Of a DNA stretch of 64,000 nucleotides, positions 7,949 to 17,900 are shown piece after piece; position 1 is the first letter of the stretch, and each line of letters begins with the position of its first letter. A model generated the notes under the pieces. That model was not told the DNA's origin and ran no database searches. It worked only from the letters and a program-made list of their open reading frames with translations. The DNA is from Hyphomonadaceae bacterium UBA7672 (lineage in GTDB: Bacteria; Pseudomonadota; Alphaproteobacteria; Caulobacterales; Hyphomonadaceae). The stretch lies in contig DLHI01000020.1 of assembly GCA_002483135.1 (NCBI GenBank), positions 267,859-331,858 of the forward strand, read 5' to 3'. Made by a program: the position numbers and the translations under genes.

Positions 7949-9118
7949 ATGCCCTGGAATGACAACAAGGGCGGCGGTGGCGGCCCTTGGGGCGGCGGCG
8001 GCGGCAATAACGGCGGCGAAAGCCCATGGGGCAAGCCTCCGGGCGGCGGCTCGGGTGGCCCGGGCGGTCCCGGCAAGCCCGGCGGCGGCGGCAAGGATCG
8101 TCCCGACCTCGAAGAGACCCTGCGGCGCATGCAGGAACGGTTTCGCCGCAAGGGCGGCTCCGGCGGCAACGGCGCAGGCGGCTCGGGTCGCGGCGGAGGT
8201 CGCGGCTTTGGCGTTACCGGCGTCGTGATCATTCTTGCGCTGGCCGTGGTCGGCTGGGCTCTGACCGGTGTCTATCAGGTCGACGAACGACAGCGCGCTG
8301 TCGTCCTGCGTTTTGGAACTTTCGCGCGTTTCGAGGAGCCCGGCTTCCGCCTGCGTCTCCCGAGCCCGATCGAGCAGCACTACATCGTCGAGGTGAACAC
8401 CGAGAAGCGTACGCCGATCGGCGGCGAGAACCAGCCCAACCTGATGCTGACCGGTGACGAAAACATCGTCGACATCGGTTTCGTCATCAACTGGCGCATC
8501 TACGACCCGAACAAGTACCTGTTCAATGTCGTGGATGAGACGGACGGTCGCAACGAGCTCATCGAGCAGATTGGCGAGAGCGCCATGCGTGAAGTCGTCG
8601 GCACCTCCGCCTTCGAGCCGATCACCACAGGCGATCGTACGGGCGTCGAGGCTCGCGTGAAGGCGTTGATGCAGCAGACGCTCAATTCCTACGACAGTGG
8701 CGTCGAGATCATTTCCATCGCCATCGGCAAGGCGACCGCGCCCGAGGAAGTCGCCGCCGTGCAGCGCGACGTGTCGAGCGCCGAGCAGAACAGGGCCAAG
8801 CGTGAAGCCGACGCCGTCGCCCACCGCAACCGCGTTGTTCCGGAAGCCGAGGGCCGCGCACGCGCGATCCTGCAGGAGGCCGAGGGTTACAAGCAGGCGG
8901 TGGTCGCAGAGGCAAAGGGCGCCGCAGACGCGTTCAACCTGATCTATGCAGAGTATCGCGCTGCTCCCCGCGTCACGCGCGATCGCCTGTTCCTCGAAAT
9001 GATGGAAAAGGTGCTCGGCCGCACCGATAACACGATCATCGACACCAAGTCGGGCGCAGTTCCCATCATCCCGCTTGACCAGTTGCGCGGTCGTCAGCCA
9101 GCGCCGCAGGGGCAATGA
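7949..9118 (+). CDS. hflK: HflK, membrane SPFH/prohibitin-family subunit
   Basis: A 389-aa SPFH-domain protein. HflK and HflC form a large inner-membrane assembly that surrounds and modulates the FtsH protease. The first 70 residues are strongly Gly/Pro/Asn-rich (GGGGGPWGGGGGNNGG), as is usual for HflK. One membrane segment follows near residues 88-105 (VVIILALAVVGWAL), then the SPFH domain starting at VYQVDERQRAVVLRFG and a coiled coil rich in Glu/Ala/Arg (about 265-330). Start is fixed by the GAGGAGG ribosome binding site. It overlaps hflC by 4 nt (ATGA), so the two are translationally coupled. Confidence 0.96.
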   Translation: MPWNDNKGGGGGPWGGGGGNNGGESPWGKPPGGGSGGPGGPGKPGGGGKDRPDLEETLRRMQERFRRKGGSGGNGAGGSGRGGGRGFGVTGVVIILALAVVGWALTGVYQVDERQRAVVLRFGTFARFEEPGFRLRLPSPIEQHYIVEVNTEKRTPIGGENQPNLMLTGDENIVDIGFVINWRIYDPNKYLFNVVDETDGRNELIEQIGESAMREVVGTSAFEPITTGDRTGVEARVKALMQQTLNSYDSGVEIISIAIGKATAPEEVAAVQRDVSSAEQNRAKREADAVAHRNRVVPEAEGRARAILQEAEGYKQAVVAEAKGAADAFNLIYAEYRAAPRVTRDRLFLEMMEKVLGRTDNTIIDTKSGAVPIIPLDQLRGRQPAPQGQ

Positions 9119-10014
9119 ACATGCAACGCACCCTCGTCATCGCAGGCATAATCGCAGCTGCCGTGCTGCTCATCCTCGCCAACGCGCTTTACATCGTTCC
9201 GATCGACAAGCAGGCGATCGTCATCCGGTTCGGCTCCGCCCAGTATACCGTCAACGCGACGGAAAAGAGCGAGCTGCCGAACTATGGCGCTGGATTGCAC
9301 CTCAAGATGCCGTTGTTCGACGACGTCCGCTTCTATGAGAAGCGCAACCAGGGCTACGACCTGGACGCGGCGGAAGTCATCGCAGCCGACCAGCAGCGAC
9401 TCAATGTCGACGCGATCGCGCGCTGGCGCATCAAGAATCCGCTGCAGTTCTTCCGCGCCGCCGGTTCGGAATCGAATGGCATCCAGCAGCTTGGCCTCCG
9501 CTTCACCGCCGCCCTGCGCGGCGAACTGGGCAAGGTCTCGCAGCCGGACATCATCTCGGGACAGCGCGCCACACTGATGCAACGCGTACGCACGGCGCTG
9601 CAGTCGCAGATGAACACGTTGGGCGTCGAGATCATCGATGTCCGCATCCGCCAGGCCGACCTCCCGGAAGCGAACTCGCAGCGCGTGTACGAGCGCATGA
9701 AATCGCAGCTCCAGCAGAAGATCAGCCAGTACAACGCCGAAGGCGAAGGCTTGTTTGCCTCGATCACGGCCGAAGCGGATGCGCGGGCGCGGATCATCGT
9801 CGCCGAAGCGAACCAGCAGGGCCAGCGGATCAAGGGCGAGGGCGACGCGGAACGCAGCCGGATCTTCGCATCGGCCTACAGCAAGGATGCCGAGTTCTAT
9901 GCCTTCTATCGCTCGCTGGAAGCCTACGACAAGGCAATCAAGACAGGCACGCCGTTTGTGATCTCGCCTGACAGCGACTTCTTCAAGTACTTCGGAAACC
10001 TTGACGGGCGCTAA
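9115..10014 (+). CDS. hflC: HflC, FtsH-modulating SPFH protein
   Basis: A 299-aa partner of HflK. It has a single N-terminal membrane segment (about residues 5-24), then an SPFH domain (YIVPIDKQAIVIRFG) and the typical coiled coil containing RMKSQLQQKI and AEADARARIIVAEA. The C-terminus FFKYFGNLDGR carries the FFKYF ending common in HflC. The start ATG overlaps the hflK stop (ATGA at 9115-9118); a second ATG two codons in is also possible. The gene is followed by an intrinsic terminator, so hflKC is probably a two-gene operon. Length matches the family. Confidence 0.96.
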   Translation: MNMQRTLVIAGIIAAAVLLILANALYIVPIDKQAIVIRFGSAQYTVNATEKSELPNYGAGLHLKMPLFDDVRFYEKRNQGYDLDAAEVIAADQQRLNVDAIARWRIKNPLQFFRAAGSESNGIQQLGLRFTAALRGELGKVSQPDIISGQRATLMQRVRTALQSQMNTLGVEIIDVRIRQADLPEANSQRVYERMKSQLQQKISQYNAEGEGLFASITAEADARARIIVAEANQQGQRIKGEGDAERSRIFASAYSKDAEFYAFYRSLEAYDKAIKTGTPFVISPDSDFFKYFGNLDGR

Positions 10015-10040
10015 GGCATTTCACTGAATGCAAGACGTCA

Positions 10041-10075
10041 ACAGGCCCGCGCATCACGCGGGCCTGTTTGCTTGT
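10041..10075 (+). terminator. intrinsic terminator after hflC
   Basis: A perfect 11-bp stem (ACAGGCCCGCG at 10041-10051 with CGCGGGCCTGT at 10057-10067) closes a 5-nt loop and is followed by a T-rich tail (TTGCTTGTT). It lies between convergent hflC and the lipoprotein gene and may end transcription from both sides. Confidence 0.8.
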
Positions 10076-10097
10076 TCGGGCCCTGCGGTCCCGGATT

Positions 10098-10540
10098 TCA
10101 ATCTTGCGGTGTGTCCGGCAGCGCCTCGAACTGCGCTCGGCCCATCATCGTATGCGCCACAATCGCCCATTCATCGTCTTCGCCCTTGGCCAGTACGATC
10201 GTGTAGACGTCACCGCGCTCGCTCGCCGCCACCTTCATGATGGCGTCCTTGCCGTCATAGCGTGGCCCCTCCACCTTGCCGCCTTCTGCAGCAAGTCGCT
10301 CCACAATGTACGGATCGAAGATCGCCTCGTACGCCGGGCTGCCGGGTCCGCCAGTCAGGGCCGCCGCGATGGCCTCGATGTTCACTGCATCGTTGAGCGG
10401 CAGCATGCGCTGCAGGTCCTTAGCATTGAACGCCTCCACAAAAGCGCGCGCCACGGCTGCCGGGTCCTTGCGGTCCGGCGCCGCCGCCCCGCTCCCGCAC
10501 GCCGCCAGAAGCAGCGCGCAGGCAAGGGCTGCAATCTTTC

Positions 10541-10553
<13 letters not shown>
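10098..10553 (-). CDS. hypothetical lipoprotein, 151 aa
   Basis: A short exported protein with a clear lipobox (LLLAAC near residue 19). The rest is soluble. The opening DPAAVARAFVEAFNAKD and the ending EWAIVAHTMMG suggest an NTF2-like or DUF4878-type fold, common in small periplasmic lipoproteins, but this is a judgement by eye. Its start lies 13 nt inside the end of ald on the same strand, so it is cotranscribed and probably translationally coupled with alanine dehydrogenase. No link in function with Ald is evident. Confidence 0.7.
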
Positions 10554-11653
<1,100 letters not shown>

Positions 11654-11719
11654 GCCGATCTCCTCAACCTTCTGGGTGGCTTATGCCAGAAGCGGGGCGA
11701 TCTGCGCCAGAGCTTTGCG

Positions 11720-12688
11720 TCAGGGGGTCTGTGCTGGCGACAACTTGCTGAGGAAGGCCCGCAAATCGCGCACGGTCTCATCCGGCAGCTGCTCCATCGG
11801 CAGGTGACCGCCCTCGGGATAGGTTACCAGTTGCGCCCCCGGTATCGCCGCAGCAATCGCGCGCGCGTCTTCCACGGGGATAAGCTTGTCCTGCTCGCCC
11901 GACATCACCAGCACCGGCACGCTGATCTTTGCGAAGTCCGCCGCCGTCCACGGCGTGCCGGGCCCCGAGCGCTGCGTCAGCAGGATGTCGCGATGACCTT
12001 CGCCCATGGCGAGGTTGGCGTAGCGCGCGATGACCTCTTCCGTCACCAGCGCCTCGTCGAGATAGGCGTCCTTCAGTCCGCCGCCCACGAACATGTTCAC
12101 GTCGAACATCTTCAGGATGAAGCGACCAAAGCCATTGTTGAGCAGCGCGAACGCGCCCGGCGGCCCGCCGCGCTCTTCGCCTTCTTCACCCGGCCATCCA
12201 GCAGCATCGACCAGCACGAGCGCTTCGAGGCGCGCAGGGTTCTTCATCGCGTAGGACAGCGACACCGCTCCGCCCATCGAGTTGCCGGCGAGCACAAACT
12301 GATCGAGGCCCGCATGATCGGCCAGCTTGCCGACAAGCGCCGCATTGCGATCCAGCGATGACTGGTAGTCCTTCGGCGCCAGGGTCAGCCCGTGTCCCGG
12401 CAGGTCGATTGCGATGATGCGATACTCTTCGTCGAGCCGCTCCACCCACGGTCGCCACGCATGCACCGACGCGGCAAAGCCATGCACGAGAACCAGCGTG
12501 CGACCATCGGCTTTGCCCTCGTCGGTGTAGTGGACGACCAGCCCGGGCTCGGGCTCGAACGTGTGCGAGGAGGGCAGGCCGTAATTGACCCGAAGCTCCG
12601 ACATCGGAATTTCACGTCCTGCGCATCCCGCCACCATAAGGCAGGCGCCCAACGTTCCGCTTACGGCAAGTTTCAGGGCCAAGCTCAT
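11720..12688 (-). CDS. alpha/beta-hydrolase lipoprotein
   Basis: About 322 aa. The signal peptide ends in a lipobox (CLMVAGC), so the enzyme is likely anchored in the membrane facing the periplasm. The alpha/beta-hydrolase core is complete: HGFAASVHAW (oxyanion loop HG), the nucleophile elbow GNSMGG, a late Asp (VMSGEQDKLIP) and the catalytic His in PEGGHLPMEQ. I chose the ATG at 12688, with AGGAT about 8 nt upstream; an ATG three codons earlier lies within that ribosome binding site. The substrate is unknown; esterase or haloalkane-type epoxide chemistry cannot be distinguished. Confidence 0.88.
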   Translation of the reverse strand: MSLALKLAVSGTLGACLMVAGCAGREIPMSELRVNYGLPSSHTFEPEPGLVVHYTDEGKADGRTLVLVHGFAASVHAWRPWVERLDEEYRIIAIDLPGHGLTLAPKDYQSSLDRNAALVGKLADHAGLDQFVLAGNSMGGAVSLSYAMKNPARLEALVLVDAAGWPGEEGEERGGPPGAFALLNNGFGRFILKMFDVNMFVGGGLKDAYLDEALVTEEVIARYANLAMGEGHRDILLTQRSGPGTPWTAADFAKISVPVLVMSGEQDKLIPVEDARAIAAAIPGAQLVTYPEGGHLPMEQLPDETVRDLRAFLSKLSPAQTP

Positions 12689-12847
12689 GTCGCACATCCT
12701 GCTACTGTCTGGTCCGCAAGCCCAGTACGCGAACGTCGGCCCGCCGGATCGCAAAAGTCTTCGTCACGTGCGGCAACGCGGCGCGGAGGCGCCCCCCCGT
12801 AATGCGTTAGGCTAATTGCCGAGTGGATCAACAGCGGGAGCAGCCTG

Positions 12848-13420
12848 ATGTCGCCGGGCCATGTCGCGCCCCTGCAAGCCGTCCTCGTCGATCGCCCGCT
12901 TGTCTGGCGCATCCTCCTTGTCGTTGGGGGAAGCTGGATGATGGCGCTGGCGTCGTGGATTTCGGCGCCGATGTATCCCGTGCCCATGACGATGCAGAGC
13001 TTCTTCGTCATGACGTTTGCGGGCATCGCCGGCGCGCGCCTCGCCGCCGCCATCGTGCTGACCTGGCTGGCGCAAGCGGCCCTTGGCGCGCCCTTCCTTG
13101 CCGACGGCGCAGGCGGTCTCGCCGTGTTCGAGGGAGGAACCTCCGGCTATCTCGCAGGATTCCTGATTGCCGCGTTCGCTTGCGGCTGGCTAACCGAACG
13201 CCCGCAGATGCGCAGCTGGCTTCCGATGCTCGCCGTCTTCATGGTCGGCCACGTGCTCATCCTCGCGCTCGGCTGGGCGCGTCTCTCCATCATCACCGAC
13301 CCACTCATCGCATGGGAAACCGGCGTCGCTCCCTTCCTCATCGGCAGCGTCCTCAAGACCGTGATGGCTGTTCTTGCGGTCAAGCTGCTCGAGCCGATGA
13401 TCCGCTCGTTGGAGCGTTGA
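12848..13420 (+). CDS. bioY: BioY biotin transporter S-component
   Basis: A 190-aa membrane protein with about six transmembrane helices. It matches BioY, the substrate-binding component of ECF-type biotin uptake, which also occurs as a solitary transporter in alphaproteobacteria. Visible family features are the opening segment AMYPVPMTMQSFFVMTFAG (the VPMTxQ motif) and the GGTSGYLAGFLIAAF stretch, where G-x-x-GYLxGF is the BioY hallmark. No bioM/bioN ATPase or T-component is adjacent. A GGGAG ribosome binding site precedes the ATG at 12848. It converges on the antiporter gene with only 3 nt between. Confidence 0.93.
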   Translation: MSPGHVAPLQAVLVDRPLVWRILLVVGGSWMMALASWISAPMYPVPMTMQSFFVMTFAGIAGARLAAAIVLTWLAQAALGAPFLADGAGGLAVFEGGTSGYLAGFLIAAFACGWLTERPQMRSWLPMLAVFMVGHVLILALGWARLSIITDPLIAWETGVAPFLIGSVLKTVMAVLAVKLLEPMIRSLER

Positions 13421-13423
13421 TCG

Positions 13424-15127
13424 TCAAGCCGCTTCCGGTTCCGGTGTTGGGGCCTTATCGAGCAGGCCGCGGCGTTCGGACTGGTCGCGGACCCAGGCGG
13501 TGATCCTGTCCTGTTCAACACCGAGTTGCTGCAACAGGTCAGTCGCCAATTCGAGGCCTTTGGGCTCGGCGTGCGCCATGTGGGCGCGGAAGCCCTGGGC
13601 GGAAAGTTGCGTGCGTTCAGCGAGAGAAGAGACGGCGACAAAGCAGGGCGAGCGCGCCGCGGCTGGTCCCTGCGCGAGGAAGGCGCTGGCCGCGCCAAGC
13701 CCGCGCGTGCCCAGCACGATAGCCTTGGTGTCGGATATGCCGACGCTCTTCATCAGTCCGTCATCGCGCGCATCCCCGAACACGGCATCATAGCCATTCG
13801 AGACTGCGGCGACGAAACGTTCGGGATCGGAATCGATGCCGAGATAGGGAATGTCGTGCTCGCGTAGCGCATCGGCGGCAAGGCAGCCTTCGTCCGTCAT
13901 GCCAAAGATCAGCACAGGGTGTTCCTCGGCCACCTCGTCCGCATCCGGCTGCGCCGCCTTGGCGCGTTCGGCCAGCAGCTTGGCGAGATGCAGTCCCAGC
14001 GCCGTCCAGATCGGCGCGGCGACGAGGGTCACCGCCACCGCCGCCGTCACGACGCCAGACCAGTTGCCCGGCATGGCCAGCGCAATGGAGGCGATGCCTA
14101 CGATGACCAGCGCGAACTCCGATCCCTGGCTCAGCAGGAAGGCCAGTTGCGTGGCGCCTGGTACGGCCCATCCGTTGAGCCGCGCGGCGATGAAGACGAC
14201 CGCAGTCTTGACCGTCAGGATCACCAGCGCAGTCGCCAGAACAGCAGGCCAGATCGCGGCCATCGCCGGCAGGTTCACGCCCATACCCACGCTCATGAAG
14301 AACAGGCCGAGCAGCAGGCCGGCGAAGGGCTTGATCTCGTTCTGCACCACATGGCGATAGGGCGTATCCGACACCGCCATACCGGCGAGGAATGCGCCCA
14401 GCGTCAGCGAAAGATCCGCCCGCGCCGTCGCTGCGCTCGCCGCCAGCACGATGAACAGGGCCACGACTGTGAACGTTTCGCGGTTGTCGGTCGCCGCCAG
14501 TGACTGGAATAGCGGCCGCACAACAAAGCGGCCCGCCAGGATCGCGATCACCAGCGCCAGCACGCCCTTGCCCAGGATAAGCAGCGCCTCGCCGCCCAGC
14601 GCATTGGGGTCGCCCCCGAACGAGGCGGCGAATGTCAGCAGGAAGATCGCCACGACGTCCTGCGCAACCAGTACGGCGGTGGCTGAGCGTCCCATGGGGC
14701 AGGCGGGCTGGTTCCGGTCCGCAAGGATGCGCCCCACCACCGCGGTGGAGGAGAGGGCAAGCGACGCGCCGACCAGCGCTGCGATAGGCCAGGGGAATCC
14801 GAAGGCGAGTCCGAGCAAGGCGAAGGCGCCCCCGCACAGCACGATCTGCAGCGGCGCCAGCCCGATCATGTCGTCGCGACGGGTCTTCATTTCCCGCAGC
14901 GAGAAGTGCAGCCCGATGTCGAACAACAGGAACACGACGCCCAGTTCGGCGAGGAAGTGGGCCGTGTCATTGCTCTGCACCAGGCCGAAGCCCGACGGAC
15001 CGATCACCAGCCCGGCCACAAGATACCCGATAATGGGGCTCAGCCGTACGGCGCGCGAGGCCAGGGCCGCTGCCAGCCCTGCGCCGAGATAGATGATTGC
15101 TGGCTGCAGGGTTTCGGCGGCCGTCAC
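13424..15127 (-). CDS. KefB-like monovalent cation:proton antiporter with RCK domain
   Basis: A CPA2-family protein of about 567 aa with 12-13 membrane helices (residues 1-385) and a cytoplasmic RCK_N/TrkA-N domain. Family residues seen include IIGYLVAGLVIGPSGFG, LFDIGLHFSLREMK and ALSSTAVVGRIL. These transporters exchange K+ or Na+ for protons, and the RCK domain normally binds nucleotide. Here the RCK glycine loop reads FGMTDEG rather than GxGxxG. I chose a GTG start at 15127, 10 nt after GGGAGG. The open frame continues to 15202, but that extra part (SPVAGQSVPPSPGAGG) looks untranslated. Confidence 0.9.
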   Translation of the reverse strand: MTAAETLQPAIIYLGAGLAAALASRAVRLSPIIGYLVAGLVIGPSGFGLVQSNDTAHFLAELGVVFLLFDIGLHFSLREMKTRRDDMIGLAPLQIVLCGGAFALLGLAFGFPWPIAALVGASLALSSTAVVGRILADRNQPACPMGRSATAVLVAQDVVAIFLLTFAASFGGDPNALGGEALLILGKGVLALVIAILAGRFVVRPLFQSLAATDNRETFTVVALFIVLAASAATARADLSLTLGAFLAGMAVSDTPYRHVVQNEIKPFAGLLLGLFFMSVGMGVNLPAMAAIWPAVLATALVILTVKTAVVFIAARLNGWAVPGATQLAFLLSQGSEFALVIVGIASIALAMPGNWSGVVTAAVAVTLVAAPIWTALGLHLAKLLAERAKAAQPDADEVAEEHPVLIFGMTDEGCLAADALREHDIPYLGIDSDPERFVAAVSNGYDAVFGDARDDGLMKSVGISDTKAIVLGTRGLGAASAFLAQGPAAARSPCFVAVSSLAERTQLSAQGFRAHMAHAEPKGLELATDLLQQLGVEQDRITAWVRDQSERRGLLDKAPTPEPEAA

Positions 15128-15216
15128 GTGTCTGCGTCCTCCCGCCCCCGGGCTTGGCGGAACACTTTGTCCTGCCACGGGCGAGGAACGCAAGGAAAAC
15201 AAGAGCCCGAAATGCA

Positions 15217-15246
15217 GGAAGCCGCCGCGTGGCCGCGACGGCTTCC
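15217..15246 (-). terminator. stem-loop downstream of the porin gene
   Basis: An 8-bp stem (GGAAGCCG at 15217-15224 with CGGCTTCC at 15239-15246) surrounds a GC-rich loop that can pair further internally. On the minus strand it follows the porin stop by about 33 nt, and its tail is only moderately T-rich. On the plus strand it is followed by five Ts. It may end transcription in either direction. Confidence 0.5.
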
Positions 15247-15278
15247 CGTTTTTCGCTCAAGCCGTGTATGGGCTGAGA

Positions 15279-15926
15279 CTACATCGCGCGACCGATCGAG
15301 AACACGAGGCTCTCGTCGAGGCCCGAGACGTCGTTGTCGTGGTAGCGCGCGCCCAGCGTGACGCCGCCGACGGCCCACGAACCGCCCACGTTCCAGCCAC
15401 TGTACTCGCCGAAGCCGTCGAGATAGGCGCCGTAGCCGGCCGAGAGCGAGAACTCCGGCGTGACTGCATAGCCGACCGCAGCGTCAGCGAAGAGCGTTTC
15501 GTTGTCCGGGTCGTAGTTCAGCGAGCCCGACAGGGTCACAGCGTCGAAGGTCTTCGACAGCTTGCCGTACACTTCGTAGAAGTCGATGTCGTCGGCATCC
15601 GGATAGCCATAGTAGATCACGCCGATGTCGGTAGCGACGCCGCCGAGGTCAAAGCGATAGCCGCCATAAACATCCACTTCGACGTTCGCATCGCTGGCGT
15701 CGTTGAAGTCGATCGAGGACGCCCAGGTGCCGACGTAGAAGCCGGATGAGGTCGTCACGTCGATGCCGCCCTGGATGGCCAGGTCGTAGTTGGACTGCGA
15801 AACGTTACGCCACACATAGTCCGTGACGATACCGACGTTGCCGGTGACCGTGACTTCGTCCTGGGCGAAGGCCGGGGCGGCGGAGGCCGCAGCCATCATC
15901 GCGCCGAATACTAGGAGCTTGCGCAT
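15279..15926 (-). CDS. TorF-family putative porin
   Basis: A 215-aa outer-membrane beta-barrel protein with a Sec signal peptide (cleavage after APAFA, near residue 21). The pattern VTGNVGIVTDYVWRNVSQS followed by IQGGIDV and GFYVGTWASSIDF is the signature of the TorF/Gcw_chp putative porin family common in alphaproteobacteria. Alternating hydrophobic strands run to the C-terminus, though it does not end in the canonical aromatic residue. AAGGG lies about 8 nt upstream of the ATG. The transported solute is not known for this family. Confidence 0.9.
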   Translation of the reverse strand: MRKLLVFGAMMAAASAAPAFAQDEVTVTGNVGIVTDYVWRNVSQSNYDLAIQGGIDVTTSSGFYVGTWASSIDFNDASDANVEVDVYGGYRFDLGGVATDIGVIYYGYPDADDIDFYEVYGKLSKTFDAVTLSGSLNYDPDNETLFADAAVGYAVTPEFSLSAGYGAYLDGFGEYSGWNVGGSWAVGGVTLGARYHDNDVSGLDESLVFSIGRAM

Positions 15927-16338
15927 TATCTTACCCTTTTATCCCCGCTGTTGAACCGACCCGCAGACGCGGCTTGCAAGTACAGGCGCGCTGGGGAACG
16001 CATCTGCCTCAGGCACGGAATTTGGCGACCGATGCGGCAACACCTGAAGCGGTTTCCCGTCTCCGTTGTGCGCCGCAGCGCATCCGCACAATTTCATGAC
16101 AGCACCTGCCGCTTGGTCGCCCAATAATTAGGCGCTACGGGCGAGGCTGCCCCGTTGGCCAGCCCCGGAATCAGATGCAATGAGACCGGATTAAGGGTCG
16201 ATGCTGCGGCTGGTCCCGGCGCATTAAGTTTCCGTGATGAAAGGAAATTTTTCGATTTCGGATACGCCGGCCGGATCATTTTTCCGCACCGCGCGTGACC
16301 TGGCTTGCGGAATTCCTGCTGCAGCGCGATTAAGCAGA
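15927..16338. other. intergenic region between divergent porin and queF genes
   Basis: About 410 nt without a supported gene. It should contain divergent promoters. I looked for a preQ1 riboswitch before queF and saw no convincing C-rich pseudoknot sequence. AT-richer patches occur near 15930-15945 and 16205-16260. An open frame in phase with queF reaches back to 16234, but its product (Ser/Phe/Arg-rich) does not resemble a QueF N-terminus. Confidence 0.4.
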
Positions 16339-16818
16339 ATGAATCCTCCCGACCCTTCCTCCCCCCGCGCGGCTGGCCTGACACAGCTCGGCGGACATGC
16401 GGCCATTCCCGCCTCGCCCGAGCAGGCTGTCCTTGAGCGCGTCCCCAACCCGCATCCGGGCACGCTGTATCTCGCCCGTTTTACCGCGCCTGAATTCACC
16501 TCGCTCTGCCCGGTCACCGGCCAGCCCGACTTTGCGCATCTGGTCATCGACTACGCCCCAGCCGACTGGATCGTGGAGAGCAAGAGCCTGAAGCTCTATC
16601 TCACCTCCTTCCGCAACCACGGCGCCTTCCACGAGGACTGCACGATCGCCATCGGCAAGCGGCTGGTTGATACGCTCGCGCCTGCCTGGCTGCGCATCGC
16701 CGGCTATTGGTATCCGCGCGGCGGCATCCCCATCGACGTTTTCTGGCAGACGGGCGTCGCGCCCGCCGGCCTCTGGGTTCCCGACACTGGCGTGGCGCCC
16801 TACCGGGGCAGGGGCTGA
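16339..16818 (+). CDS. queF: NADPH-dependent 7-cyano-7-deazaguanine reductase
   Basis: A 159-aa QueF of the short, single-domain type. It reduces preQ0 to preQ1 in the queuosine tRNA-modification pathway. The catalytic cysteine is in SLCPVTGQPDF, and the QueF motif ESKSLKLYLTSFRNHGAFHED follows it (only its ends, ESKSLK and GAFHED, need be checked). The C-terminal RIAGYWYPRGGIP also matches the family. The ATG at 16339 gives the usual length; its ribosome binding site is weak. The MOSC gene follows within 10 nt in the same direction. No other queuosine gene is nearby. Confidence 0.94.
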   Translation: MNPPDPSSPRAAGLTQLGGHAAIPASPEQAVLERVPNPHPGTLYLARFTAPEFTSLCPVTGQPDFAHLVIDYAPADWIVESKSLKLYLTSFRNHGAFHEDCTIAIGKRLVDTLAPAWLRIAGYWYPRGGIPIDVFWQTGVAPAGLWVPDTGVAPYRGRG

Positions 16819-16827
16819 AGCTCGGAC

Positions 16828-17589
16828 ATGCCCGGAACAGTCGCCAGCATCTATAGGCACCCGGTGAAGGGCCTGACGCCCGAGCCCATGACATCGGTGC
16901 GTCTCGATGCCGACGCATATTTCCCGGGTGACCGCGAGTACGCGGTCGAAGTCGGGCCATCCGGCTTTGACCCCGCAAACCCGAAGCACATCTCGAAACA
17001 GCGGTTCACCGTGCTGGCCCGCTTCCCGGCGCTTGCCCGCGTGAAGACGCGGCTCGACGACGCGACCGGTGTCTTTCATGTCGGCGATGCGCACGGTTTC
17101 GGCGTCGAGACGCGGCTGGACACGGCAGATGGCCGCGCCTCGCTTGAGCGTTTCCTGCAGGCCTTTCTTGGCGAGGATGCGCCAGGCAAGCTGCGCGTGC
17201 TGGAAAGCCCGCCGGGCTATCGCTTCATGGATCACCCGCAGGGCTACATCTCCGTGATGAACCTCGCCAGCGTCCGCGCCGTGGCGCAGGCCATCGGCAC
17301 GGACATCGATCCGCTCCGCTTCCGCGCCAACGTCTACGTCGATGGAATGAAGCCGTGGGCCGAGGATGAATGGGTCGCCGGCTCGCGCGTGAAGCTCGGC
17401 GGCGCGGGACTCACCGTCTTCAAGCCCATCGTCCGCTGCGTGGCCACGCATGTGAACCTCGACACGGGCGAGCGCGACATCGATATGGTGGAGATGCTGC
17501 GCCAGAATTTCGGCCGCGACACGCTGGGCGTGTATCTTTCGGTCAGCAGCGGCGGCGAGATCAAGCTCGGCGATACGCTGGAAGGCTGA
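16828..17589 (+). CDS. MOSC-domain protein
   Basis: A 253-aa protein with an N-terminal MOSC beta-barrel region (SIYRHPVKGLTPEPM, near residues 6-20) and a C-terminal MOSC domain containing RFRANVYVDGM, PIVRCVATHVNLDTGERD and FGRDTLGVY. MOSC domains handle molybdenum cofactor-bound sulfur, and related YcbX/mARC proteins reduce N-hydroxylated compounds. The RC pair in VRCVATHVN carries the cysteine expected to bind the cofactor. It follows queF by 9 nt, so cotranscription is likely. It has no fused ferredoxin domain; its electron donor is unknown. Confidence 0.88.
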   Translation: MPGTVASIYRHPVKGLTPEPMTSVRLDADAYFPGDREYAVEVGPSGFDPANPKHISKQRFTVLARFPALARVKTRLDDATGVFHVGDAHGFGVETRLDTADGRASLERFLQAFLGEDAPGKLRVLESPPGYRFMDHPQGYISVMNLASVRAVAQAIGTDIDPLRFRANVYVDGMKPWAEDEWVAGSRVKLGGAGLTVFKPIVRCVATHVNLDTGERDIDMVEMLRQNFGRDTLGVYLSVSSGGEIKLGDTLEG

Positions 17590-17593
17590 TCCC

Positions 17594-17803
17594 CTACCAG
17601 TGCGGCGGTGGCGGCTCCTCGCCACCTTCCGGCCCGATCGCCGCTTCCGCGCTGGCTACCCGATCGGTCAGACGCTCGACCTCCCGCTTCAGGCGGTCGA
17701 TCTCCTTCCATTGCGCGGTGATCGTCCCGTTCAGGTCCTCAATGGCCTGGTCCTGGTGGGCAATGCGGATTTCGAGGGCGTCGAGGCGGGAAGTGTCTGT
17801 CAT
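17594..17803 (-). CDS. slyX: SlyX-family coiled-coil protein
   Basis: A 69-aa protein that is one long coiled coil (RLDALEIRIAHQDQAIEDLN, then EIDRLKREVERLTDRV) followed by a short proline tail ending EEPPPPHW. The tail PPPPH(Y/W) is characteristic of SlyX. The role of SlyX is unknown even in E. coli, where it lies next to slyD. Here it is convergent with the MOSC gene, 4 nt apart. Length and tail make the family call good. Confidence 0.85.
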   Translation of the reverse strand: MTDTSRLDALEIRIAHQDQAIEDLNGTITAQWKEIDRLKREVERLTDRVASAEAAIGPEGGEEPPPPHW

Positions 17804-17900
17804 GGCGCCAGTCTAGCGCAGCACCTGCTATTGACGGAAGCACATGCGGACAGACATTGCGAGGCAGGGGTCGCAACATTGCGGCCATCAGGATGTGTGA

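Noticed and set aside
7835..9115. 426-codon minus-strand frame
   Set aside because: Antisense to hflK. The product is low-complexity Asp/Leu/Val and has no start signal or family match.
16100..16338. preQ1 riboswitch before queF
   Set aside because: No C-rich loop or A-rich tail forming the expected small pseudoknot was found, and no stem-loop at the right distance from the start.
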